Below are positions 51,638 to 60,896 of a stretch of DNA of 64,000 nt, piece by piece (positions within the stretch are counted from its first letter, which is position 1; every line of letters starts with the position of its first letter). Source of the DNA: VAXT01 sp963774625 (lineage in GTDB: Bacteria; Actinomycetota; Thermoleophilia; Gaiellales; Gaiellaceae); NCBI GenBank assembly GCA_963774625.1, contig CAVZFQ010000013.1, positions 496,001 to 560,000 of the forward strand, given 5' to 3'. The notes beneath the pieces were generated by a model. The model saw nothing but the letters and a program-made list of their open reading frames with translations. It was not told the DNA's origin and searched no databases. A program made the translations under genes and the position numbers.

Positions 51638-54461
51638 CTAGGGAGATCCGAAGCGACCCGTTACCCAGTGTGCCTGGACGCGCGCGGCCGACAGGATCGC
51701 CGGATAGACGGCGGCCTCGTCGAGATCGCCCGACAGGTACCCGTAGCCGGTCGCCTTGCCCAGCAGCAGCTCGCCAGCATTGGACACGCTCCCGGCCATC
51801 GCGCCGGCGGTGAAGCGGCTCGTCCCGTCGACGTAGACGGTGATCCCGGTGTCACGATCGAAGACGGCCACCACGTGGTGCCAGGCCCCGTTGTCCACGC
51901 GCAGCGCCGGCCCGTACACCTGGCGTGTGACGGTACCGTCGAAGATGTTGACGCGGATCTCACCTATGTGGCCTGGGTCGTCAGTCACAGTCAGCTGCCA
52001 GTGAGGCGGTGTCGGCGTCCCGAGCGGGCGCTTCGAGATGACCGTTCGCTCGCCGTTGGCGTTCGTCTTGACCCAGGCCTCGGCGGAAAAGTCGCTCGTG
52101 CCGAGGTCGAGGCTCCCGTCGGCGGGGTCGCCCATGGTGACCTTGTCGTCTGAGCCATCGAAGCGGGCGGCTGTATTGGGATCGCCGAAAAGCGCACCGG
52201 AGACGGGATGGATGACCCCGTTCTGGTACGTGCCGGAAGCGATTCCGAGCTCGTCGCCCGCCGTCGTCCCGATTGCCTCACCCAGTCGCCAGTAGGCCCG
52301 CGGCGCGTCGCTCAGCACCTCGGCGCGATACGAGCCGGCCGGAGGCGGTGGCGGCGGAGGAGGTGGAGGAGGTGGAGGGAGCGGAGGTGGCGGTGGCGGT
52401 GGCAACGGCGGGGGCGGTGGCGGTGGCAGAGGTGGCGGTGGCGGTGGCGGTGGCGGCGGTGGTGGCGGCGGTGGTGGCGGTGGCGGAGGCCCGCCCGGCG
52501 CGCCGTGGCAGGAACCGTTGCCCGAGTCCGTGTACGTCGCTCCGGCGACCGGCACGAACTCCCAGTCGTAGGACCCGGCATGAAGCGTGAGCTTGATAAC
52601 GCCATAGTCGTCGTCGTTCTGCGCCGCGCTGTTCGGGCGGAGCGAACCGAAGTCGTAGAGGAAGAACCCTCCCGTGCCTACGGTGAACTGCGGGATCCCG
52701 TACACCAGATCGAGCCCGCCGCTTGGGTTCTGGGGCAGGAAGCGCTCGTAGAGATGCTCGTGCCCGCTGACGATGACGTCGGCTCCGTACTCGTAGAGGG
52801 CATTCCAGAACGGCTGCACCCAGGGAGCAAACGATTCGCGGTGCACCCGGCCGGAGTTGAACCGCGGGTGATGCCAGTACGCGATCGTGCAATCGGCCGG
52901 GTGCGCCGCGAGGTCGGCACGGAGCCAGGCATCTTGAGGTGAGCCCGGCCCGCAGCCGCCCACGGAGCTGCAATTGCTGTTCAGCGCGATCACGTGCCAC
53001 GAGCCCAGGTCGTAGCTGTAGTAGCCCTGCCCGATGGTGCCGGCGGCATTCCCGAAGTATCCGAAGTAGCCAGCCGCGTTCGCAGTGTCGTAGTCGTGGT
53101 TCCCCGGGCTCGGCCGCGTGCGTGACTTTGCGCGTCCCCAGCTCGGGCCGTAGCAGTCTGCAAACTCCGCCGGCGTGCCGGTGATGTAGACGTTGTCTCC
53201 CGCCGTGAAGACCGTCGCGCTGGGGAAGAGGTCGAGGAGCGCGGCGGTCTCATCGTCGCCGTCGAACGGGTCGCACGAGGCGATATCGCCGGCGCCAATC
53301 AACACGGGGTCGGACGGCGGAGGAGGAGGCGGGGGTGGCGGCGGTGGAGGCGCTTCGACGACGGCAAAGGTGTTCGCGGAGCTCAGGCCGACGTTGCCCG
53401 CGGCGTCCGCTTGCTGCGACCGAGCCGTGTAGGTGCCGAGAATGAGCGCGCCCGCGTCCGTCGAGTACGAGCCGTTGCCGGCACGCGTCGCGGTCAGTGT
53501 CTCCACCAGGGGCCCCGAGGTATCCGACCCCGCGAAGATCTCCACCGTCACGGTCGGCGAGTCACCAATCGCCGTCCCGCCGGTGCCGAGGAGAGCTGGC
53601 GTGACGTCCGTCGTCGAGCTCCCATTCGCCGGGGTGGAGAGCGTGACGACCGGCGCCGTAACGTCGACCGCGGATGCTTGATAGTGAGCTTGGATCCTCG
53701 CGGGCGTCGAGCAGGGCGCGATAGACAGCAACCTCGTCCAGGTCGCCGCTGAAGCTGCCGAAGTTGCCGGTCTTGGCGAGCTGGAGGTCTCCTGCATTCG
53801 AAATGTCTCCCGTAATCGCCCCCGAAGTGAATCCGGAGGAGACGCCGTCAACGTGGAACGTGATCCCGGTATCTCGATCGAAGAGGACGACGACGTGGTG
53901 CCAGGCCCCGTTGTCGACTCGAGCCAGGCTGTAGGCCTGCCGCGTACCGCTAGCACTCCGGACCGTCGCTCGGAGCTGCCCCGTGTGCCCGGAGTCATCG
54001 GTCACCTCGACGTGCCAGTAGCGGTTCGACGCGCGCTTGCCGATCAAGCTCCGGTCGCCGTTCAGTGACGTCTTGAGCCAGGCCTCGACGGCGAAGTCGC
54101 CCGAGGCGAAATCGAAGATCCCGCTCGCCGGATCGCCCATGGCGACCCTGTCGTCGATGCCGTCGAACCGTGCCGCGGCATTCGGGTCGCCGGGGAGCGC
54201 GCCGAGCACACCGCGCGTCACGCCGCCGAGGTAGCTACCCCCGTTGCCGTTCTCCGTCTCGTCGACTGCTGTGGCGCCGCCGGCCTCGGCGAGGCGCCAG
54301 TAACCGGCCGGAGTATCGGACAGGACCTCGTCGCGGTAGGTGGTCGGAACGGCGAGAACGCTCGCGCTGCTGACCAGTAGCGCCAGCGCGGCCAGCACGA
54401 CTACGCCCGTCGCCCGCTGGATGCCGCCGCCACGCCCCTTCCCCGAGCCTCTCCGCCGCAA
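51638..54461 (-). CDS. Secreted LamG-metallophosphatase-LamG protein, interrupted by a +1 frameshift
   Basis: About 940 residues after correction, starting at TTG 54461, 7 bases after GGGAGAGG. In order: a signal peptide (VVVLAALALLVSSASVLA), LamG domain 1, an Ig-like segment (DVTAPVVTLSTPANGSSTTDVTP), a proline run, a calcineurin-type phosphatase (GAGDIASCD, AGDNVYITG, GNHDYDT, YWHHPRF, SGHEHLYERF), a very long proline-rich linker, and LamG domain 2, which resembles domain 1. The frame breaks at the GGG at 53702-53704; removing one base joins AVYRALLDA to ARIQAHYQASAVD. It probably acts outside the cell on phosphate esters with glycan-binding LamG domains; substrates unknown. Confidence 0.8.
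52341..52490. repeat. GGC/GGT/GGA-rich low-complexity tract encoding polyproline
   Basis: About 150 bp of near-perfect triplet repeats on the plus strand, read on the minus strand as runs of 7-20 prolines broken by single leucines. A shorter similar tract lies at 53315-53352. Length may vary between strains and is prone to assembly error. Confidence 0.8.
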
Positions 54462-54496
54462 TTCCGCACCTCTCCCGCCGCAGTTGTCTCAGCATG

Positions 54497-54523
54497 GTTC
54501 TACGGATCGAACGACCTTGTCAA
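54497..54523 (-). promoter_or_regulatory. Promoter candidate for the LamG-phosphatase gene
   Basis: On the minus strand TTGACA (54523-54518) and TAGAAC (54502-54497) are separated by 15 bases, slightly short. A strong ribosome site and the TTG start follow about 36 bases on. The opposite-direction promoter for the MoxR operon in the same gap is not evident. Confidence 0.35.
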
Positions 54524-54618
54524 TGGGCCGGACCGCAACAAAGCCTTAACGAGATTCTCAGCCTCCTCTTAGGCGCCGCCGGTTTCCTGACTGGCTTACC
54601 CCACTCCAGGAGGAAGCG

Positions 54619-55617
54619 TTGAACGTGCAAGAAGAGCTGAGCACAGAACAGGATTCACTCGAGCGCGCGCTGTTCGAGATCAAGCGCGTCATCGCCGGAC
54701 AGGACACGATGCTCGAACGGGTGCTCGTCTGCCTGCTCGCGGACGGGCACCTCCTCATCGAGGGCGTCCCCGGGCTGGCCAAGACGCTCACGATCAAGAC
54801 GACGGCCCAGGTACTCGGAGGCACGTTCAATCGCGTGCAGTTCACGCCGGACCTCGTCCCGAGCGATCTCGTCGGCACCCGAATCTACCGACCCAGCGAC
54901 GGCTCGTTCGATGTCGAGCTCGGCCCCGTCTTCTGCAACTTCCTGCTGGCGGACGAGATCAACCGGGCGCCCGCGAAGGTCCAGTCCGCCTTGCTCGAGG
55001 TCATGCAAGAGCACCAGGTGACGATCGGCAAGGACACGTTCGCCGCGCCCGATCCGTTCCTCGTCATGGCGACACAGAACCCGATCGAGTCCGAGGGGAC
55101 TTATCCGCTCCCGGAGGCTCAGATCGACCGCTTCATGCTCAAGGTGGTCGTCGGCTATCCGGAGCCGAACGACGAGCTGACCGTGGTCGAGCGCTCTCTC
55201 AGCGGGCTGGCGGAGGTGCGGTCGATCCTCAGCCTCTCCGAGCTTGCCTCGCTGAGGCACGCGACCAGGCAGGTGTACGTCGACCCTGCCCTGTCGCGCT
55301 ACGCGATTCGACTCGCGACCGCCACCCGGGTGCCCGAGGAGATCGGGCTCCCCGAGCTGAAGTCGTACGTATCGTTCGGCGTCAGCCCCCGCGGACCGAT
55401 CTCGCTCGTCATCGCGGCTCGTGCACTGGCCCTCATCAGGGGACGCGACTACGTGTTGCCGCAAGACCTTCGCGACCTGGCGAAGGACGCGCTCCAGCAC
55501 CGCATCGTCCTCAGCTACGAGGCGCTGGCCGCTGAGGTGGGCCCGGACTCGATCGTGGACGCAGTCCTCGAAGCCGTCCCGGTGCCGGACATCGACCTGG
55601 CCGAGCGCGCGGCGTGA
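54619..55617 (+). CDS. MoxR-family AAA+ ATPase (operon 2)
   Basis: A 332-residue AAA+ ATPase. TTG 54619 follows AGGAGGA (54609-54615) closely. Walker A is EGVPGLAKT, Walker B FLLADEINRAPAKVQSALLEVM, sensor ATQNPIESEGTYPLPEAQIDRFMLK. It is the first gene of a three-gene MoxR-DUF58-VWA operon and differs clearly in sequence from the MoxR at 33595-34680. The stop overlaps the DUF58 start. Confidence 0.9.
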   Translation: MNVQEELSTEQDSLERALFEIKRVIAGQDTMLERVLVCLLADGHLLIEGVPGLAKTLTIKTTAQVLGGTFNRVQFTPDLVPSDLVGTRIYRPSDGSFDVELGPVFCNFLLADEINRAPAKVQSALLEVMQEHQVTIGKDTFAAPDPFLVMATQNPIESEGTYPLPEAQIDRFMLKVVVGYPEPNDELTVVERSLSGLAEVRSILSLSELASLRHATRQVYVDPALSRYAIRLATATRVPEEIGLPELKSYVSFGVSPRGPISLVIAARALALIRGRDYVLPQDLRDLAKDALQHRIVLSYEALAAEVGPDSIVDAVLEAVPVPDIDLAERAA

Positions 55618-56543
55618 CCGCCCTCGGCGGCCAAGGCAAGGTCCGGACGCCTGCCCGGCCGGGCCCGGGGCCCATCCCCGAGGCGCTCCTGCGCACGCTC
55701 GACATGAAGATCGGACGGCGGATCGACGGCCTGCTCGCCGGCGAGCACCGCACTGCGATGGTCGGCGTCGGAACCGAGCTCGCCCAGATCCGCGACTGGG
55801 AGCCGGGCGACGACATCCGCCGGATCGACTGGAACGCCACGGCCCGCACCGGCGGCGTCCAGGTGCGAGTCGATGTCGCCGAGCGCGCGCTCACGTCCTG
55901 GATCGTGCTCGACGCTTCTCCGTCGATGACGTTCGGAACAGCCGATCGGCGGAAGTGGGACGTCGCCGAGGGCGTCGCACTCGCCGCCGGCCACCTCGGG
56001 TCGCGCCGCGGAAACCGGGTCGGCGCGGTCACCTTCGGAGGCAGCGCCAATCTGATGCTTCCGCCGCGGCAGGGCCGTGCCGGGCTGCTCGGCGTCCTCC
56101 GCGCGGTGCGAGAGGATCCCGAGGTCCAGCCCGCAGGGGCGACATCGGTCGGTGCGGCTCTGGAGCAGGTCGGACGGCTGGCGAAGCAGCGGGCACTCGT
56201 CGTCGTCGTCTCCGACTTCCGGGGACCGCGCGACTGGAAGGCGCCGCTGCTCAAGCTCTCGGCCCGGCATGCGGTGATCGCCGTCGAGATTCGGGACGCG
56301 CGCGAGCAGGAGCTTCCAAATGTCGGCCATCTCTGGCTCGTCGACCCCGAGACTGGTCGGCGACTGCAGGTCGATACCGGAAGGCGGCGCCTACGAGAGC
56401 GCTTTGCGGCAGCCGCCGCGGAGGAGCGAAGGGCCCTCGAGCAGGAGCTGAGGTCGCTCGGCGTGCCTCATCTCGTGCTCTCCACCGCCGGCGACTGGCT
56501 CCGGCACTTCGCGCGCTTCGTCGACCGGGAGGGGCGACGATGA
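55614..56543 (+). CDS. DUF58-domain protein (operon 2)
   Basis: A 309-residue protein with the DUF58 signature IRDWEPGDDIRRIDWNATAR near residue 60 and a VWA-like half (WIVLDASPSMTFGTADRRKWDVAEG; VVVVSDFRGPRDW). It overlaps MoxR by four bases (GTGA) and the VWA gene by ATGA. Presumed partner of the ATPase; exact role unknown. Confidence 0.87.
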   Translation: MTALGGQGKVRTPARPGPGPIPEALLRTLDMKIGRRIDGLLAGEHRTAMVGVGTELAQIRDWEPGDDIRRIDWNATARTGGVQVRVDVAERALTSWIVLDASPSMTFGTADRRKWDVAEGVALAAGHLGSRRGNRVGAVTFGGSANLMLPPRQGRAGLLGVLRAVREDPEVQPAGATSVGAALEQVGRLAKQRALVVVVSDFRGPRDWKAPLLKLSARHAVIAVEIRDAREQELPNVGHLWLVDPETGRRLQVDTGRRRLRERFAAAAAEERRALEQELRSLGVPHLVLSTAGDWLRHFARFVDREGRR

Positions 56544-57502
56544 CCTTCGCGACTCCGTTCCTCCTGTGGGGGCTCCTCCTCATCCCGGTCGCCGCTCTCG
56601 CCTACATCTGGTCGCAGCGGCGCCGGATCAAGTACGCGGCGCGTTTCACGAACCTCGACCTGCTCGCGAACGTGGTCGCCGCGTCCCCAGGGCGCCGACG
56701 CCACCTACCTCCTGTGTTCGCACTGGTAGCCCTCGCTGCGCTCCTCGTGGCGCTGGCGCGGCCGCAGACGATCGTGGCGGTTCCCAGAGATCAGGCCACG
56801 GTCGTCCTCGCGATGGACAGCTCGGCCTCGATGACCGCGACCGACGTCGAGCCCACCAGGCTGGACGCGGCCAAGTCGGCTGCCTCCTCCTTCCTCGACA
56901 AGCTTCCAGCCCGTTTTCGAGCAGGTCTCGTGTCCTTCTCCAGCGGCGCCAGCGTCCTCCAAGAGCCGACTGAGGATCGGGAAGCCGTCAGCTCCTCACT
57001 CGAGAGCCTCGAGGGAAGGGTCGGTACCGCGATCGGCGACGCGATCCTGGCCTCGGTCCAGCTCGCCCCGGAGGAGGATCCCGAGGCCCCGGACAGCAAG
57101 CCGCTCTTCGCAGTGCTCCTCCTGTCGGACGGAGCCAACTCCGCGGGCATCGATCCCATGGAAGCAGTCGAAGTCGCCAAGGAAGCCGGAGTGCCCGTCT
57201 ACACGATTGCGCTGGGAACCGACGCCGGGACCATCGACTTGCCGGACGAGTTCGGCGTGTTGCGGCCGTTCCCGGTCCCCCCTGATCCGGAGACACTCCA
57301 GCAGATCGCCGAGGAGACCGGCGGGCGGTTCTTCGAGGCGCCGAGTGAGGCCGACCTGCAAGCGGTCTACGAAGAGATCGGCTCGCAGGTTGCGACCGAG
57401 GACGAGAAGCGCGAGCTGACAGCGGCCTTCGCCGGAGCCGGCGCCGTGTTCCTCATCCTGGGCGCCGGCCTGTCCCTGCTCTGGTTCGGCCGGCTACCTT
57501 GA
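56540..57502 (+). CDS. BatA-like membrane VWA protein (operon 2)
   Basis: A 320-residue protein with two N-terminal helices (about 5-20 and 55-72), a VWA domain with MIDAS LAMDSSASMTATDVEP near residue 91 and VLLLSDGANSAG, and a C-terminal helix. This is the standard BatA/YfbK-type layout. ATG 56540 overlaps the DUF58 stop. The 3' end overlaps the convergent DUF218 gene by 50 bp. Confidence 0.87.
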   Translation: MTFATPFLLWGLLLIPVAALAYIWSQRRRIKYAARFTNLDLLANVVAASPGRRRHLPPVFALVALAALLVALARPQTIVAVPRDQATVVLAMDSSASMTATDVEPTRLDAAKSAASSFLDKLPARFRAGLVSFSSGASVLQEPTEDREAVSSSLESLEGRVGTAIGDAILASVQLAPEEDPEAPDSKPLFAVLLLSDGANSAGIDPMEAVEVAKEAGVPVYTIALGTDAGTIDLPDEFGVLRPFPVPPDPETLQQIAEETGGRFFEAPSEADLQAVYEEIGSQVATEDEKRELTAAFAGAGAVFLILGAGLSLLWFGRLP

Positions 57503-57965
57503 GCCGGAACAACTGAAACGGGAGCAGCGCGAGGCAGACGAGCTCGCGCGCGAGCAGCAGAGGCGGGCGTGAGTGGCCCGCCGCGGCGACTGAGAGCCGG
57601 ATGCCGCTTCCTCGCGTCGCCGCCCGCAGGAGAACACGCACACGGGCGCGATGCCAGGGTGACGTGACGACGACGAGCTCGTCGGCGCCGAGAGCGTGCG
57701 CGGCAGCCGCGATGTTCAGGGCGTTCTCAGACGTCGAGCGGGCCTGAGGGTCAGAGATGAGGCGAACTGCGGGCCCAGTCCACGCCGCACGCATCAGCTC
57801 GGCTTCGGGCGACGGCCTCGAGCGGCGGGCCCAACCGGAGAAGATGACGGCGTCGGCACCTACCGCCAACTGCTCGGCGTGCGCGAGTCTTTCTGCGCAA
57901 ATCGGGTGCAGATGCGCGGCCCGGCCACCTGAATAGCCGAGCACCGCCACGACGCGCTCGGTCAT
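57453..57965 (-). CDS. DUF218/YdcF-like protein
   Basis: A 170-residue protein: VVAVLGYSGGRAAHLHPICAERLAHA, DAVIFSGWARR, AELMRAAWTGPAVRLISDPQARSTSENALNIA and LVVVTSPWHRARVRVLLR, matching DUF218 (ElyC/SanA/YdcF), whose members are linked to envelope metabolism. It lacks the usual N-terminal helix; a hydrophobic C-terminal segment is present. ATG 57965 overlaps the glycosyltransferase stop (ATGA). Confidence 0.78.
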   Translation of the reverse strand: MTERVVAVLGYSGGRAAHLHPICAERLAHAEQLAVGADAVIFSGWARRSRPSPEAELMRAAWTGPAVRLISDPQARSTSENALNIAAAAHALGADELVVVTSPWHRARVRVLLRAATRGSGIRLSVAAAGHSRPPLLLARELVCLALLPFQLFRLKVAGRTRAGTGRRPG

Positions 57966-58699
57966 GGCCCTCGTCGGCGCCGCAAGTATTCCGCAGAGAG
58001 AAGCGTGCCGGCGACAGTCAAGACGAGCACGATGGCCTTGCTTCCACGAAGCTTCGACTCGCCGGTCGCGCGCTCCCGCATTTGCACCGGAACCTCGCGC
58101 ACGCGCAGACCCTCCTCGTCGAGACGGAAGACGGCCTCTACCTCGGGAGCACCGCTCGTGTACGGCCGGGCGAGGATCGGGATCGCCCGCGCGTTCGCTG
58201 CATACATGCCGCTCGTGGCGTCGTGGAACGGTCGGTCGAGCACGACCTCCATCGACCTGCGCAGAAGCCCTGTGCCCAGCCTCCGAGAACGGCTCGACTC
58301 GTAACGCTCGCGTGAGAACCCGTTGCCCTCGCCGGTCACGAAGCGCGAGCCGACCGCGACGTCGCATTGGTCATCCCGAACGAGCCCCAGGAGGTTGCGC
58401 AGCTCCGGCACCGGGTGCTGCCCGTCGGCGTCGACCCGGCCGCAATAGTCGTACCCGTGCTCTGCCGCGTACGTGTAACCGGCCGCAATCGCAGCCCGCA
58501 GGCCGCGGTTCTCCGGGAACGAGAAGACCTCCGCGCTGTGCTCCTCGGCGACGGCCACCGTGCGATCCGTCGAGCCGTCGTCCACGACGAGAACGTCGGC
58601 GTCAGGAAGCTCTCGGTGGAGCTCGTCGAGTACCGCCCCCAGGTTGTCTTCCTCATTCCACGCCGGGACGAAGACGACCGTGTCGCTCTGTTCGCTCAT
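57962..58699 (-). CDS. GT2-family glycosyltransferase (DPM1-like)
   Basis: A 245-residue family-2 glycosyltransferase. FVPAWNEEDNLGAVLDEL, VLVVDDGSTDRT, the DxD-like VDADGQHPV and MYAANARAIPI with VPVQMRERATGESKLRG match dolichyl/polyprenyl-phosphate mannosyltransferase-like enzymes. One hydrophobic helix near the C-terminus (AIVLVLTVAGTLLSA). It probably transfers a sugar to a lipid carrier; donor unknown. ATG 58699. Confidence 0.87.
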   Translation of the reverse strand: MSEQSDTVVFVPAWNEEDNLGAVLDELHRELPDADVLVVDDGSTDRTVAVAEEHSAEVFSFPENRGLRAAIAAGYTYAAEHGYDYCGRVDADGQHPVPELRNLLGLVRDDQCDVAVGSRFVTGEGNGFSRERYESSRSRRLGTGLLRRSMEVVLDRPFHDATSGMYAANARAIPILARPYTSGAPEVEAVFRLDEEGLRVREVPVQMRERATGESKLRGSKAIVLVLTVAGTLLSAEYLRRRRGP

Positions 58700-58720
58700 G
58701 TCCGCCAGCCTACTGGCGAA

Positions 58721-59989
58721 CTATTTCCGGAGCGATCGAACGGCATCGAGCACCAGGTCGACCTCGCCGGGCGTGTTCACGATTCCGGGCGCGAGCCGGG
58801 CGTACGAGGGCGAGTAGGGCGTCACGGTTGCGATCACCCGCCGACGACGGAGCGCCGCGATGACCGCAGACGGGCTCATCCCGTCGACTGTGAAGCAGAC
58901 GATCCCCGCCGAGAGGGAGTCCGAGAACGGCGTCTTCAGCGTCACGTGCCCGATCTTGGCGAGGCCTTTCTTCAGCTGCCGGGCGAGCGAGTCGATGCGC
59001 GCCTCGACTTTGGCCTTGCCGATCGACTGATGAAAGCGAAACGCCTCGGCGAGCGCCCAGCGATGCTCGAAGGAGTGGAAGCCGCCTGGAGTGTTGGCCG
59101 CGCCGTAGCCTCCTCCTCCGAACGAAGGAATCGTGGGCCCCGCGTGGGGCCAGGCGGTCGGGTCGCCCCATACGAAGCCCGTGCCGCGCGGCCCGAAGAG
59201 CCACTTGTGACAGCCGGCGACGAAGAAGTCGCAACCGAGCGCGGGCATCGTCACGTTCTCGACCCCGATCCCGTGCACGCCGTCCACGCAGAGCAGGACG
59301 CGGTCGTCCTCTCCTCGCGACGAGTTGATCTCGGCGAGCCCGTCGGCGATGCGGCGGACCGGCAGCTTGACCCCGCTGCTCGAGTGCACCCATGTGACGG
59401 CGACGACCCGCGTGGCCGAGGAAACGGCCCCGAGAAGGGCGTCGACCATCACGTCCTCGGATGCATTCTCGGGCTGGGTATAGAGACGCACGCGCCGCAC
59501 AGTGGCCCCGCTTCGCTCGGCCTTCAGACGGAGCGCCTCGTGGGTCGCGAAGAAGTCGTGCTCGGTCGTCAGCGCCTCTTGACCCGCGCGGAGGTCGATC
59601 CCGTTGTAGAGGAGGCCCAGCCCCATCGTCGTCGAGTCGGTCAGCGCGATGTCTCCCGTTCCGGCCCCCAGATAGCTCGCGGCCGCCGCCAGCACGCGCG
59701 CCTCGGCTTGCGATCCGTGCTCCTGGAGGTAGTGCACCGGGTTGCTGTCGAGAGCGTTCCGGTACGTAGTGACTGCGTTCCGCACCGAGCGTGGGTGCGA
59801 GGTGAGGTAGAGGAGGCCGAAGTGCAGGTAGCCGGGCTTGAGGCGGAATTCCTTTTGGATGTCGTCCCAGCCGCGCCGTGCGAATGCCCGGCTCTCGGAG
59901 GCCCACGCCTCTGCCTCGGCAAAGGGCCACGAGACGCCGCTCGCCGCGAGGGCAAGCCCGGAGCGAACGAGGAACCCTCTCCGGTCCAC
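58721..59989 (-). CDS. Tat-exported class V aminotransferase-like PLP protein
   Basis: A 422-residue protein. The N-terminus MDRRGFLVRSGLALAASG is a twin-arginine signal. The rest is a fold-type I PLP enzyme of the isopenicillin N epimerase/cysteine desulfurase group: ALTDSTTMGLGLLYNGI, LLCVDGVHGIGVENV (PLP-binding Asp) and GCHKWLFGPRGTGFVWG, whose lysine should form the Schiff base. Export of a folded, PLP-loaded enzyme fits the Tat route. GTG 59989. It follows the ABC permease gene by 25 bases. Substrate unknown. Confidence 0.82.
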   Translation of the reverse strand: MDRRGFLVRSGLALAASGVSWPFAEAEAWASESRAFARRGWDDIQKEFRLKPGYLHFGLLYLTSHPRSVRNAVTTYRNALDSNPVHYLQEHGSQAEARVLAAAASYLGAGTGDIALTDSTTMGLGLLYNGIDLRAGQEALTTEHDFFATHEALRLKAERSGATVRRVRLYTQPENASEDVMVDALLGAVSSATRVVAVTWVHSSSGVKLPVRRIADGLAEINSSRGEDDRVLLCVDGVHGIGVENVTMPALGCDFFVAGCHKWLFGPRGTGFVWGDPTAWPHAGPTIPSFGGGGYGAANTPGGFHSFEHRWALAEAFRFHQSIGKAKVEARIDSLARQLKKGLAKIGHVTLKTPFSDSLSAGIVCFTVDGMSPSAVIAALRRRRVIATVTPYSPSYARLAPGIVNTPGEVDLVLDAVRSLRK

Positions 59990-60014
59990 GGTCAGGGAGC
60001 GTACGTGAAGGTGG

Positions 60015-60896
60015 TCACACCACGAACGCGTGCCGCCAGCGTTTCACGATTCTCCACTGGAGGTACACGATCAGCGCCGTCAGGGCGAACATGACGAGGG
60101 TCGCCGCGGACGCGTAGCCGTAGCGGAGGTACTCGAAGCCGTTGCGGTAGATGAACAGCGGTAAGTACGTCGTCGCGTACGGAGCCGGGCCGCCGCCGGT
60201 GACGAGCAGCGCCGGCACGAAGTTCGCCTGGAACGAGAAGATCGTGTCGCGGAACATGAGCAGCAGGAGCGTCGGCGCCATCAGCGGCAGCGTCAGCCGC
60301 CAGAACATGAAGAACGGCGAGGCGCCCTCGACGTCGCCGAGCTCGTAGAGCTCCCCCGGAATTCCCTGCCGCGTCGCCATCGCCACGATGAAGCCTTCGC
60401 CGATGACGAAGAGGCTCATGATGATCACGGCCCACTGGGCGGCCCGCGGGTCGGTGAGCCACGACGGTGTCGGCCCGCCGATCGCGTCGAGGGCGAGATT
60501 CAGCGGCCCGTAAAGAGGGTTGATGATCCAGAGCCAGAGCAGCGCGTAGGCGACGTCGGGCACCACAGTCGGCAGATAGGCAGACGTCCGATAACCAGCC
60601 ACGCCGCGGAACTTCCGGTGCAGCAACAGGGCGAATGCAACCGCGCCCAGCAGCCGCAGAGGAACGGCGAAGAGGATGAACATCAGCGAGTTGCGGACCG
60701 ACGTCCGGAAGATCTCGTCGTCCCAGAGATCGCGGAAGTTCTGCAGGCCGACGAAGCGCGGTGTCCGGATCAGGTCGTATTCCGTGAGCGCGAGCGCGAA
60801 CGTCACGAGAGCGGGAAGCGCGATGAGGAACGCGATCCCGATCAGGTACGGAGCGAGCATGATCGCGTACTCGCGGCGCTCGCGGTCGTGCAGCAT
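60015..60896 (-). CDS. Sugar-type ABC transporter permease (MalF/UgpA family)
   Basis: A 293-residue permease with six hydrophobic helices. The EAA-type loop reads YELGDVEGASPFFMFWRLTLPLMAPT, close to EAAxxDGAxxxxxFxxIxLPxL. The N-terminal helix starts APYLIGIAFLIALPALV. ATG 60896 overlaps the ATPase stop (ATGA). It pairs with the permease at the window's right edge. Confidence 0.9.
   Translation of the reverse strand: MLHDRERREYAIMLAPYLIGIAFLIALPALVTFALALTEYDLIRTPRFVGLQNFRDLWDDEIFRTSVRNSLMFILFAVPLRLLGAVAFALLLHRKFRGVAGYRTSAYLPTVVPDVAYALLWLWIINPLYGPLNLALDAIGGPTPSWLTDPRAAQWAVIIMSLFVIGEGFIVAMATRQGIPGELYELGDVEGASPFFMFWRLTLPLMAPTLLLLMFRDTIFSFQANFVPALLVTGGGPAPYATTYLPLFIYRNGFEYLRYGYASAATLVMFALTALIVYLQWRIVKRWRHAFVV

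Noticed and set aside
52341..52490. CRISPR array or minisatellite in the G-rich tract
   Set aside because: There are no spacers; the repeat unit is a triplet read in frame as proline codons.
58367..60094. Plus-strand frame of 575 codons opposite the glycosyltransferase and Tat-PLP genes
   Set aside because: Antisense of two well-supported enzymes, no motifs, shadow composition.
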